Origin: Chloroflexota bacterium | Lineage (GTDB): Bacteria; Chloroflexota; Dehalococcoidia; Lucifugimonadales; UBA3495 | DNA length: 57,437 bases | Assembly: GCA_002710215.1 (NCBI GenBank) | Contig: PAJQ01000034.1 | Coordinates: 76,316-133,752 of the forward strand | Direction: 5' to 3' | Shown here: positions 44,766 through 52,954 of the stretch, piece after piece | Layout of the letters: each line of letters starts with the position of its first letter | Numbering within the stretch: the first letter of the stretch is position 1 | Made by a program: the position numbers and the translations under genes | Notes under the pieces: model-generated | The model's input: the letters and a program-made list of their open reading frames with translations, nothing else | Databases searched by the model: none | Told to the model about the DNA's origin: nothing

Positions 44766-45167
44766 ATGAGTCAGGACAAGATATCCGCGAATCTAGCCGC
44801 CGTCGAGGCCCACTTTGCCAGCGAATCCACGGGAAGGATAGAAGACGCGATCGACCTGTACACCGACGACGTGGTCTGGGAAGCCCCCGCCCGGAATCTG
44901 GTAATTTCTGGGAAAGAGGCGGTGGCCGCCAACTACCGGGATATTTTTTCCGTGTTGAGTCACGTGGAGTTTCATACGAAGGACCGGTTCGCCACCGACG
45001 ACCGGGTCGTCGATGACAGCGTGGTTACCTTTCAAGTGGCTAAGGAAGGGTTCGTCCCCTTCCCGGTGGGCACCAAGTGTGAGATGCGGTTGACCCACAT
45101 CTTCGAGATGCGCGACGGCAAGATAAGCAAGGAGATTGGAATAGAAGGGCCTCCCAAAGAGAGATAG
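44766..45167 (+). CDS. NTF2/SnoaL-like polyketide-cyclase-fold protein
   Basis: This 133-residue cone-shaped alpha+beta barrel protein has the pattern VEAHFASESTGRIEDAIDLYTDDVVWEAP, GKEAVAANYRDIF, and the C-terminal strand LTHIFEMRDGKISKE. Members act as isomerases, dehydratases or hydrolases on hydrophobic cyclic substrates, or simply bind ligands. It is translated 12 bases after the CoA transferase and is part of the same operon. Confidence 0.85.
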   Translation: MSQDKISANLAAVEAHFASESTGRIEDAIDLYTDDVVWEAPARNLVISGKEAVAANYRDIFSVLSHVEFHTKDRFATDDRVVDDSVVTFQVAKEGFVPFPVGTKCEMRLTHIFEMRDGKISKEIGIEGPPKER

Positions 45168-45219
45168 CAAGTGGTGCACACGGCGATTCTTCAACTAACC
45201 TTCCAGTAGGGTGAAGATT

Positions 45220-46257
45220 ATGTCAATCACCATCGATGAAATGCTGGACCTGCTCAGTTTCGCCGGGACCGAGCGGGCCAACGGTAACGCCAACCACGGA
45301 TCCATGGCCGCAGAGGCTCTGTTCACATTGGACCGGGGCGAGTCGGTCCTCCCTTGGGTCGAGAAGTACAAGACGGGTTTGATAGAGGGGCCCGAGGCCG
45401 CTAACCCAATCCCACATTCCGAATGGCGGGAGTTTCTTGGGGACCGGAGCCGGTTGGGCGATTGGATAGCCTTCTTCGACCAAGAACTGGCCGAAAAGCC
45501 GTGGCAAGAAACCCTGCGGGAATGGGTCCCTCCGTTGGCGCCGGCTGTCATGGCGGCGGCAACCCATGGTCTCCTCCGCACCAGCCACGCCATACGAAAC
45601 TTGTCGGCCTTGGAAACGCCCCAGCGGTTACATGAGTTAGCTCAAGGACTGGGTTATTGGGCAGCCCGGTACCAAGTCTTGCCGGGAAGTCCTTCGCCCA
45701 CCAACGGCGGATTCTCACCCAGCTCCGCAATTGCCCAAGTCGACCGGCTGCACGGGCCTGAGTTCGAAGGCAGCGGCTCCATCCAGCAACAGATCATGGG
45801 CTTGGACGAACAGCCGGAATTCGCCCCGGCCATCGACCTGGTAGACGCCGGTGGCGACCTTTCCGCCTTTATCTCCAGCCTTACTGAAACCTTTGCCGGG
45901 CTGTACTTGGCCAACCAGAAAAACCTCATCGCGTTCGTTCACACGGTCACGGCCCCCAGCTCGTTACGTACACTGGCGCCATATTTGGCGGAAGCTGATG
46001 CGCGGTTGGCGGCCCTATACGCCTGGCAAGCCTGCGCCGGCATATACTCCTGGTACTCTGTAGTCCCTCCCCTGGATACGACGGACCTGGAAGCGCCATC
46101 AGAAGACCGTGACAATCTCATCGACCGGGCGGTGGCAGCCGGTGGCGCCCACTCCATAAAGTTCACCGAAGCCTGCCTCAAGGAATACGCAATCAATCCC
46201 AACCCTGTGTACCTCGTGGCAGCCCGCGACGCCCCGGAGCGGGTTGGGCCGATCTAG
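45220..46257 (+). CDS. Questin oxidase (DUF4243)-like protein
   Basis: This 345-residue mostly helical protein fits the questin-oxidase family pattern: NHGSMAAEALFTLDRG near the N-terminus (cf. NHxxMAxxAL), WVPPLAPAVMAAATHGLLRTSHA, and AFVHTVTAPSSLRTLAPYL. ATG at 45220 is chosen, with AGGGTGA as ribosome-binding site; GTG at 45211 is the alternative. In fungi questin oxidase opens an anthraquinone ring by a Baeyer-Villiger-type oxidation. Here it may oxygenate a cyclic or polyketide-like CoA substrate; this is inference from family and operon only. Confidence 0.65.
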   Translation: MSITIDEMLDLLSFAGTERANGNANHGSMAAEALFTLDRGESVLPWVEKYKTGLIEGPEAANPIPHSEWREFLGDRSRLGDWIAFFDQELAEKPWQETLREWVPPLAPAVMAAATHGLLRTSHAIRNLSALETPQRLHELAQGLGYWAARYQVLPGSPSPTNGGFSPSSAIAQVDRLHGPEFEGSGSIQQQIMGLDEQPEFAPAIDLVDAGGDLSAFISSLTETFAGLYLANQKNLIAFVHTVTAPSSLRTLAPYLAEADARLAALYAWQACAGIYSWYSVVPPLDTTDLEAPSEDRDNLIDRAVAAGGAHSIKFTEACLKEYAINPNPVYLVAARDAPERVGPI

Positions 46258-46319
46258 TAACTTGAGAAACTCCCATTATTTTACCCAGATCATATGACAC
46301 CGGCAGGAGGTAGCTCATC

Positions 46320-47444
46320 ATGAGCTTGAGAGCTAAAGCGGCAGTGGTCGGCTTCGCCGAACTGCCAACCCAACGCACCTATCCCGGCAGGACCACCAAC
46401 TCTCTCTTGGCGGAGGCTTGCCGCATGGCCATCGCCGATGCCGGGTTGACCAAAGCAGACGTTGATGGGCTGATTACTCGGGGAACCGACGTTACCCCCG
46501 TGGACTTGGGCGAATACATGGGTATGCCATTGAGCTTCAGCGAGGGCATCACCCAGCACGGCTCTAGTGGCGCCCACTCTTTGGCCCTAGCGGCGTCGGC
46601 GATTAATTCCGGACTGGCCAATACGGTGATCTGCACGTTCGGCGGGACAAGGGACCCGGCCATCGGGGGGCTCGCCCCCGGACAGGTTCGGGGAACTCCG
46701 CCAGCTACCAAGGGTACCGAGTTCGAGGCCCCCTTCGGCATGGCCCCCGGCGCGAACACGGGTTACGGCCTGATGAAACGGCGGCACATGTACGAGTTCG
46801 GCACCACCCAAGAGCAATTCGCCAAGATGGCGGTGAACCAGCGGTTCAATGCCCTAACCAACCCCAACGCCGTGTTTCACGACCAACCCATCACGGTGGA
46901 CGACGTGTTGACTTCCCGGATGGTCAACGACCCTTTGCACCTGTTGGAGTGCGTGATGCCCTGCGCCGGGGCCGCCGCCTGCATCGTTACCTCGGCGGAA
47001 CGGGCCAAGTCCTTGCCCAATCCTCCGGTGTATATCCTGGGAGCGGCAGCTGGAGTGAGCGGCCACGACACCATCTGGCAAGCGGACCGAATAACCACGT
47101 CACCTGTGGTGATATCCGCCCGCAAAGCGTTGGAGATGTCGGGCTACAGCCCAAAGGACATTGAGTTCGCTGAATTCTATGATTGATACACCATCCTTGA
47201 GGCCGTGTGCCTCGAAGATGCCGGATTCTGTGAAAAGGGCGAGATCGGACCCTTCTTCGACGAAGTAGATACAACCTATAAGGGTACGTTCCCTATAAAT
47301 ACCGACGGGGGGCAGCTATCGGGCGGACAACCCGTGGGCGGCGCAGGGGGATTCCGCCACGTGATTGAGGGCATCCGCCAGGTCATGGGCCGGGCGGATG
47401 ACCGCCAAGTCGCCAAGCACGACCTTTCCATGGTCAATGGTTGA
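46320..47444 (+). CDS. Thiolase-like protein with in-frame TGA, candidate selenoprotein
   Basis: ATG at 46320 (SD AGGAGG) opens 288 codons that stop at TGA 47184-47186 in EFAEFYD-U-YT. The same frame then continues with thiolase sequence (EDAGFCEKGEIGPF, DGGQLSGGQPVGGAGG, VIEGIRQVMG) to TGA 47442-47444: 374 residues with Sec289. The paralogue at 34973 has CYDAFT here, and SCP2-type thiolases have HDCF, where I recall that the Cys is the acid/base catalyst. A SECIS-like hairpin follows at 47197-47215. The canonical nucleophile before SSG is not Cys (HGSSG). The GHP-type motif reads GQP. The partner DUF35 gene lies 162 bases downstream. Alternatives are a nonsense mutation or sequencing error. 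Confidence 0.7.
47197..47215 (+). promoter_or_regulatory. SECIS-like stem-loop of the seleno-thiolase
   Basis: TTGAGGC pairs with GCCTCGA (one G-U pair) around a CGUGU loop. The G of GUG is the 19th base after the TGA, almost the same distance as in the UGSC gene. Confidence 0.55.
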
Positions 47445-47512
47445 GGCGGCACCGGGAGCGTGATGTGCACGCTCATATTGGGGACCGAAGCAACGGCGTA
47501 ACGAGACCAAAT

Positions 47513-47577
47513 CCGTTCGTCCTGAGCTTGTCGAACCACCCGCTTGGCAGCTCCTTCGACAAGCTCAGGACGAACGG
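47513..47577. repeat. Large dispersed inverted repeat (PELVEG/RQAQDER type)
   Basis: Two perfect 23-base arms (47513-47535 and 47555-47577) contain CGTCCTGAGCTTGTCGAA and its complement, with a 19-base loop. Translations give VRPELVEG and RQAQDER, well-known signatures of this repeat family in many genomes. It lies between the thiolase and its DUF35 partner and could stabilise or attenuate the operon transcript. Confidence 0.85.
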
Positions 47578-47606
47578 AATGACAATGCAATGACGAGGCG
47601 ATATAT

Positions 47607-48023
47607 ATGACCACGGAATACCAGAAACCTTTACCCAGACCGCTTAGTCCCGAGCTGACCAAACCCTTCTGGGACGCGGCCAACCGTCACGAGTTAGTGA
47701 TGCCCCGTTGCCAGAAATGCGACCACTTCTTTTTCTACCCCAGGGAGGAGTGTCCCAGATGCCTCTCCCCGGACATCCAGTGGGCTAGTGTGAGCGGCCG
47801 CGGACGGCTGCATACCTATACCATCGTGCACCAACCGGTAAATCCTGCTTTCCGGGAGGATGCTCCCCACGTGTACTCGGTGATTCAGCTGGACGAGGGT
47901 CCCCGTATGATCTCCAACATGGTTGAATGCGATTTGGACGACCTGAGGGTCGATATGCCGGTGGTGGCAGTCTATGATGACGTGACACCGGATTGGACTC
48001 TGGTAAAATTCAAACCGGCATGA
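47607..48023 (+). CDS. DUF35 zinc-ribbon/OB-fold protein, partner of the seleno-thiolase
   Basis: This 138-residue protein has HELVMPRCQKCDHFFFYPRE followed by CPRC (zinc ribbon), then the OB-fold SVSGRGRLHTYTIVHQPVN and MPVVAVYDDVTPDWTLVKF. It is paired with the thiolase-like protein as at 34465-36193 and probably forms a complex that positions the CoA substrate. The inverted repeat at 47513-47577 separates the two genes. Confidence 0.92.
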   Translation: MTTEYQKPLPRPLSPELTKPFWDAANRHELVMPRCQKCDHFFFYPREECPRCLSPDIQWASVSGRGRLHTYTIVHQPVNPAFREDAPHVYSVIQLDEGPRMISNMVECDLDDLRVDMPVVAVYDDVTPDWTLVKFKPA

Positions 48024-48063
48024 CTTCCGGCAAACTCGGGTAAGGGTTGAGGTAGGGACGGAA

Positions 48064-48660
48064 ATGACGTTAGATGGCAGCCCGCCACGGCGAGTCGGGG
48101 AGGTGGTGGAGGCTAACTCGGCATCGTTCACTGCCCAATGCTACACTCTCTACGACGCTCCACCGCTGGGCTGCATCGTGAGCGCTGGTTCTCCAGAGAT
48201 CTACGGAGTGGTCTGCCGGGTGGCAACCGAGCCCCTGGATTCCTCCAGACCGGTGTTGGCTCGCGGGGAGACTGCCGAAACCGAAGAAGAAGTCTTTCGG
48301 GACAATCCCCAACTTACCCGTCTGCTGACCTCCCGATTCGAGGCGTTGATCGCCGGTCACCGGGAGGGTGATGCCGATAGGCATTACCTGCCTTCATTGC
48401 CGCCCCCGGTACACTCTTTCGTGTACACCTGCAGCCCCCAAGAGGTGGCCCGGTTCACTTCACGATTGGATCTACTGCGCCTGCTACTCAACTCCGGCCC
48501 ACCCATGGCCGATGAAGTTCTGGGGGCCTGCCTGCGCGGGGCGGCGGTGGCGCACGATGATTCGGAAGCTTTTCTGCTGAGAGCCGGAAAGGCCCTGGCC
48601 GCCGAGTTGGCCGGAGATTTACCCAGGCTGAATTCCATCCTCAAGAAGGTGTCCCCATGA
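48064..48660 (+). CDS. HAS-barrel-like protein paired with HerA
   Basis: This 198-residue protein has an N-terminal small beta-barrel (RRVGEVVEANSASFTAQCY, GCIVSAGSPEIYGVVCRV) like the HAS domain found at the N-terminus of HerA helicases, and a helical C-terminal part. It ends overlapping the herA start by four bases (ATGA). Here a HAS-like barrel is a separate gene next to herA, suggesting a regulatory subunit that docks on the HerA hexamer. No nuclease motif is visible. The function is inferred from position. Confidence 0.65.
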   Translation: MTLDGSPPRRVGEVVEANSASFTAQCYTLYDAPPLGCIVSAGSPEIYGVVCRVATEPLDSSRPVLARGETAETEEEVFRDNPQLTRLLTSRFEALIAGHREGDADRHYLPSLPPPVHSFVYTCSPQEVARFTSRLDLLRLLLNSGPPMADEVLGACLRGAAVAHDDSEAFLLRAGKALAAELAGDLPRLNSILKKVSP

Positions 48661-50384
48661 CCGGTGGCCCAAACCAGAACGGAGATACTCCCAGTCCCGC
48701 CGCGGACGTTGATCTGGATTCCCAGGGCGCGGCCTTGGGACTGGTTGTAGACGGATCGCTGAGTCAGGGGGTGGAAGTGCGCCTGGACCCCTCAGCATCG
48801 GTAGAGGATGTCAAGGTAGGGGCCTTCGTCACCATCCGGGGCGACAACAACAACTTCTTCGGCGTGGTCACCGACGTCAGCCTGGGAACCACCGACCCCA
48901 GGTTGAAGCACACCCCTCCCCAAGTGGACAACCCTTTCATCGCCCAGGTAATGTCCGGCACGGTCGCCTACGGGACCATCTCGGTCCTCCCCAACCTGAT
49001 AATGCCGGCAGTCATGGGCGACTCCCATGAAGGCCCCTCCGCCGCGAAGACCATCCCGCCCCACTTTTCCCGCGCCTATGTGGCGTCCCAGCGGGACGTC
49101 GAAGCCGTATTCGGGCAAGAGGACCAGGGCCACTTCTGGATCGGCAGTCCCCTGGACATGGAGCACAAGCTCTGCGTGGACCTGGACGAGATGGTGAAGC
49201 GGTCCATCGGCGTTTTCGGCAAGAGCGGCACCGGCAAGACCTTCTTAACCCGGCTGCTTCTGGTCGGTATCTTGCAGCAGGGCCAAGCTTCGTCACTGAT
49301 ATTTGACATGCACAGCGAATACGGCTGGGGCGCCGCCGACCCGGAGAATCACCGGTTCGCCAAGGGACTGAAGCAGCTATTTCCGGCTAGGGTTTCCACC
49401 TTTACCTTGGACGACGACAGCTCCCGCCGCCGGGGTTCTTCCACCGATGAAGTAGTCCGCATCGGATACGGGGAGATCGAGCCCGAGGACGTGGAGATGC
49501 TTCGGGAGACCCTTAATCTGTCCGAAGTGGCAGCCTCTGCCGCTTTCAACCTGCAGCAAAAATTCGGCCAGCGGGAATGGATGTCTAAGTTCCTGGCTCT
49601 GGAGGGGCGCGATTCCGTCTTCGAGATGGCCAATGAAATCCAGGTGCAGCCCAACGCCTTGGGGTCCCTGTACAATCGGCTGAGCCGGTTGAAACGGTTC
49701 GACTTCCTAGTGGAATCCACTCGTCAAGACGCGGCAAACCGGGTCGTCGAGCATTTGGACCGGGGCCAGCATGTGGTTCTGGAGTTCGGGAAGTATGGCC
49801 GGGACCTGACGGCCTACATGCTGGTAAGCAACCTGCTGACCCGGCGCATCCATAACCAGTACGTGGACCGGAAAGAGGAGGCGGAAGGCGGGCAGGGCCG
49901 CGAGCCCAGGCCCTTGGTGATCGTCATCGAGGAGGCCCACAAGTTTCTCAGCCAATCGGTGGCGTCCCACACCATCTTCGGGACCATCGCCCGGGAATTG
50001 CGCAAGTACAACGTCACGTTGATGGTCATCGACCAACGCCCCAGCGGCATCGATTCCGAAGTAATGAGCCAGGTCGGCACCCGGTTAACCTGTCTGCTGG
50101 ACAACGAACGCGACATCGAAGCAGTGTTAGAGGGGACACCGGGCAGCCGGCAACTGAGGACGGTGTTAGCTCGTCTGGAGCCCAAGCAGCAGGCCCTTAT
50201 ATTCGGCCACGCCCTGCCGATGCCGGTGGTGATCCACACCCGGGAATACGGCTCCACCGATTCCTACGAGCAGTTGAGCCGCAGCGCCGCAGGGTGGACG
50301 GCGCCGGCCCTAGGGGAGACCATCGAGACCCATGAGGAGAGGCTGGACCGGGAGATTTCCGAGTTGTTCCCTGAGGACGGGTAG
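48657..50384 (+). CDS. HerA-like FtsK/HerA-family ATPase (DUF87)
   Basis: This 575-residue protein has its own HAS-like barrel (VKVGAFVTIRGDNNNFFGVV), Walker A at about residue 188 (FGKSGTGKTFLTRLLL), Walker B LVIVIEEAHKFLS, and the LMVIDQRPSGIDSEVMSQVGTRL segment with sensor and arginine-finger regions. HerA hexamers translocate DNA, classically with nuclease NurA for end resection or, in other contexts, with defence nucleases. NurA is not seen adjacent; the HAS-barrel gene is upstream and a peroxiredoxin gene converges downstream. Confidence 0.9.
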   Translation: MTGGPNQNGDTPSPAADVDLDSQGAALGLVVDGSLSQGVEVRLDPSASVEDVKVGAFVTIRGDNNNFFGVVTDVSLGTTDPRLKHTPPQVDNPFIAQVMSGTVAYGTISVLPNLIMPAVMGDSHEGPSAAKTIPPHFSRAYVASQRDVEAVFGQEDQGHFWIGSPLDMEHKLCVDLDEMVKRSIGVFGKSGTGKTFLTRLLLVGILQQGQASSLIFDMHSEYGWGAADPENHRFAKGLKQLFPARVSTFTLDDDSSRRRGSSTDEVVRIGYGEIEPEDVEMLRETLNLSEVAASAAFNLQQKFGQREWMSKFLALEGRDSVFEMANEIQVQPNALGSLYNRLSRLKRFDFLVESTRQDAANRVVEHLDRGQHVVLEFGKYGRDLTAYMLVSNLLTRRIHNQYVDRKEEAEGGQGREPRPLVIVIEEAHKFLSQSVASHTIFGTIARELRKYNVTLMVIDQRPSGIDSEVMSQVGTRLTCLLDNERDIEAVLEGTPGSRQLRTVLARLEPKQQALIFGHALPMPVVIHTREYGSTDSYEQLSRSAAGWTAPALGETIETHEERLDREISELFPEDG

Positions 50385-50518
50385 GAGCTAGGACGAAGCT
50401 TCACCTTGCCCTGATCGTACAATTATGGCTACCCCAACTACATCTACCCCTCGGCCAAATCCCTGAGCCTGATTATAATCTCCCGGTTGGAAGGGCGGTC
50501 GTTGATGCTCTTCCCTAT

Positions 50519-51565
50519 CTATTGCCATCGAACTTTACCCGTCCGGTCTAGCCAAAATGTGGCGGGGGCAGCCATGCGGTCGCCAAGCAGATCGAAAACG
50601 CCGTACTCCTTGACGACCGAGGCTTCAGGATCGTACAGGATAGGGAACTCCAGGCCCAAACCATCAACCGCAAATGCAGCGCCGGAAAGATCGTCGGTGC
50701 TGATGGCCAAGATATCCGCCTCCAGACTCTTGATCAGATCGTAATCCTCTTGCAACTCCACCAGTTGCGCTCGGCAATAGACTCACCAGAAGGCTCGGTA
50801 AAAAATCAGGACGACGTTGCCCCGCTCCAGGTATTCCTCCAACGAAACCTGATTGCCTTGGGCGCTAGGCAAGACAAAACGGCGTGCGCTACCGGTCGCC
50901 TCATTGGTATCCACTGCGGCTGCTGGAGGGCTGACAGCCGCCGGGGCCGGATCTGGTTTGGTCGTCTTAGCCGGCCCAATGGAGACGGCCACCGCCGTGG
51001 GAACCGGAGTGGCTTCCCCCGCCGATTGCTCCTTCCCCAGTTTGGCCTCCTTGTCTTGCTGGAGACTCAGGGTACTCGGAGGAACCGAAGCTGCTGTCGG
51101 CTGTTGAGCCGCCGGTGGGACTACCGCGACGGGCACGGGTGTAACGGCGGGTGGTGTCGCAAGAGTAGTAGAGGTGGGATCAATTGCAGTCGTGACGGTG
51201 GGGACTGGCTCGGTGGTCGAGACCACCGGTACAGATGTTGCCTCAGCGATTAACGTTTGTACTGCTAGGTTCGGTGGATCGGAAATAGTTTTGGCCGGCG
51301 GGTTCTGAGAAGATGGGGTGAAGGCGACCGTCGCAGGCACATTTACGGGCGCGGTGAGATCAGCCTCTGTCAGAGGTTCACCAATGGATGAGGGAGCTTC
51401 GGCGACTTCAGCGGCTTGCCGAGGGAGCGGGGATGGTTGGGGTTCCCTCGGTCCCGAGGAAGCGTTCCCGGGCGGTGCGGAGGTTGCACAAGCCGCGAAG
51501 ATTAACAACAAGACGAGGAACGCGGGCCACTTCAAGTTGGTGATGCGGATAAATTGGCGGGTCAT
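50519..51565 (-). CDS. Peroxiredoxin-like lipoprotein with in-frame TGA, candidate selenoprotein
   Basis: ATG at 51565 opens a signal peptide (FLVLLLIFAAC) with a likely lipidated Cys26. About 200 residues rich in Pro, Thr, Ala and Val form a disordered stalk, followed by a thioredoxin-fold AhpC/TSA-like domain. It meets TGA at 50785-50783 in FYRAFW-U-VYCRAQLVELQED and continues in frame to TAG at 50519: 348 residues with Sec261. Relatives read FYRxxWCPxCRxQL, so the TGA replaces the first Cys of a CxxC. Without recoding the protein would lose most of its catalytic domain (DILAISTDDL, FPILYDPEASVVKEYGV, PATFWLDRTGKVRW). A SECIS-like stem follows at 50752-50768. Location: outside of the membrane. 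Confidence 0.85.
50752..50768 (-). promoter_or_regulatory. SECIS-like stem-loop of the peroxiredoxin gene
   Basis: On the minus strand GCAACT-GGTGG-AGTTGC is a perfect 6-bp stem with a GGUGG pentaloop. The first loop G is the 21st base after the TGA. Confidence 0.65.
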
Positions 51566-51647
51566 CAGCTTACATACGAATGGCAGGGTCGTATGGGTCC
51601 CTGGAAACACCTGTCAGGTTGAATACGGCGTTTTCTATCGGTAGGCT

Positions 51648-52946
51648 CTAGGGCATGTCCTCCGGGTAATCCATCCCGATGTGGCCTTGGGCTTCCAGCT
51701 CGGCGTATTCTTCCCCGGTGCAGTTTAGGAGCGTTTTGTAGATGTATTCGTTGTCTTCACCCAGACGCACGGGACCTCGCCGAATCTTGATGGGCGTCTC
51801 GGACATCTTGTAGGGCGCGCCGGGATAGCGGTGGGTGCCTGTGTCCTCCTGGTATACCTCTTCGAACACCTCGCGTTCATTCAAGTGTGGGTCTTCATAA
51901 GCATCCCGTTGATCCATGACCGGACCGGCGGCGACGCCCACGCTTTGAAGCAGCCGCATCACGTCATTAGTCTCTAGCTGTTCAGTCCATTGGGCGATGT
52001 TCCGGTCCAATTCATCGTGGCTGCGGTAGCGGGAGATGGCGTCGGCGAATTTTTCTTCCCGGCACCAGTCCGGAATGCCCAAGGCTTGGACGAAGGCGGC
52101 CCAGTCCTTGTCGTCGAAAAGGGTGATGGTCACCCATCGGTCATCGCCTTTGCATGGATAGCAACCCTGGACGGCATAAGGATGGCGGTTGCCCAGTGTG
52201 CTGGCATTGCGGCCGTTCATCGAGAAGTCCATGAAGGATTGTCCCATAAAAGGCAATGCGTTCTCTGCCTGGGATAGCTCGATCAGCTGGCCCCTGCCGG
52301 TGCGTTTCCGGTGGTGCAGCGCCGCCAGGACCGCGAACGCGCCTTGGGTCCCACCGGCGGCATCAGACATCAAGACAGTGCTGTTGGCCGATGGGTCCAT
52401 GTCGGCATAGCCCCGCTGCAGGGTGTGGCCGATCACTCCCTCGATGTGCAGGCCATAGGCCCGGTGGTTCCGGTAAGCGCCGGTGTTACCGTAGGCGGGC
52501 ATGCGCAGCATGATGATGCCGGGGTTCTGCTCCTGAAGCAACGGGTAAGAGATGCCCAGATTTTCCATGGTAGATGTGGGATTGTTCTCCACGAAAACGT
52601 CGCTGATCTTAACCAGGCGTTTGAATATGTCCATGCCGCCGGGCCGGAAAAAGTCCAGGGTCATGCCCAGTTTGTTCCGGGCGTGGGCATTGAAGATGGG
52701 ATACCGGTTCCAAGGACGGGCGCCGGGCACCCGGCCGGGTGTGGCTCCGGCCCAAGGAGACATCCCCTTGAGGTCTTCCTCGGTGGGGTGCGCCATGGGT
52801 CCTCGTCCAAGAGGAACGAAGGTGTTAAGGGACTCGATCCTAATCACTTCGGCGCCCAGATCGGCGAGAAATGACGTGCAGTACGGTCCGGCCCAGACGA
52901 CGGTTATGTCAAGTACTCTGACCCCTTCCAGTGGCAACTTTGGCAT
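51648..52946 (-). CDS. CaiB/BaiF family III CoA transferase
   Basis: This 432-residue protein has LEGVRVLDITVVWAGPYCTS, LGADVIRIE-like LGAEVIRIESLNT, NKLGMTLDFFRPGG, VFVENNPTSTMENLGISY and IIMLRMPAYGNTGAYRNHRAYG. It lies nine bases after the second minus-strand CoA transferase (52955-54169), so they form a pair like the one at 42151-44753. It belongs to the formyl-CoA transferase/carnitine-CoA transferase superfamily; the acid acceptor is unknown. Confidence 0.93.
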   Translation of the reverse strand: MPKLPLEGVRVLDITVVWAGPYCTSFLADLGAEVIRIESLNTFVPLGRGPMAHPTEEDLKGMSPWAGATPGRVPGARPWNRYPIFNAHARNKLGMTLDFFRPGGMDIFKRLVKISDVFVENNPTSTMENLGISYPLLQEQNPGIIMLRMPAYGNTGAYRNHRAYGLHIEGVIGHTLQRGYADMDPSANSTVLMSDAAGGTQGAFAVLAALHHRKRTGRGQLIELSQAENALPFMGQSFMDFSMNGRNASTLGNRHPYAVQGCYPCKGDDRWVTITLFDDKDWAAFVQALGIPDWCREEKFADAISRYRSHDELDRNIAQWTEQLETNDVMRLLQSVGVAAGPVMDQRDAYEDPHLNEREVFEEVYQEDTGTHRYPGAPYKMSETPIKIRRGPVRLGEDNEYIYKTLLNCTGEEYAELEAQGHIGMDYPEDMP

Positions 52947-52954
52947 TTCCTCTC

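Noticed and set aside
3224-51565. UGA reassigned genome-wide (Trp or Gly code) instead of selenocysteine
   Set aside because: TGA ends many normal genes here (for example rpsP at 16873-16875), Trp is coded by TGG throughout, and all three in-frame TGAs align with Cys positions.
50783-51610. A complete 275-residue protein ending at TGA 50783
   Set aside because: It would end at FYRAFW, in the middle of a peroxiredoxin active-site motif, with the rest of the domain in frame directly behind it.
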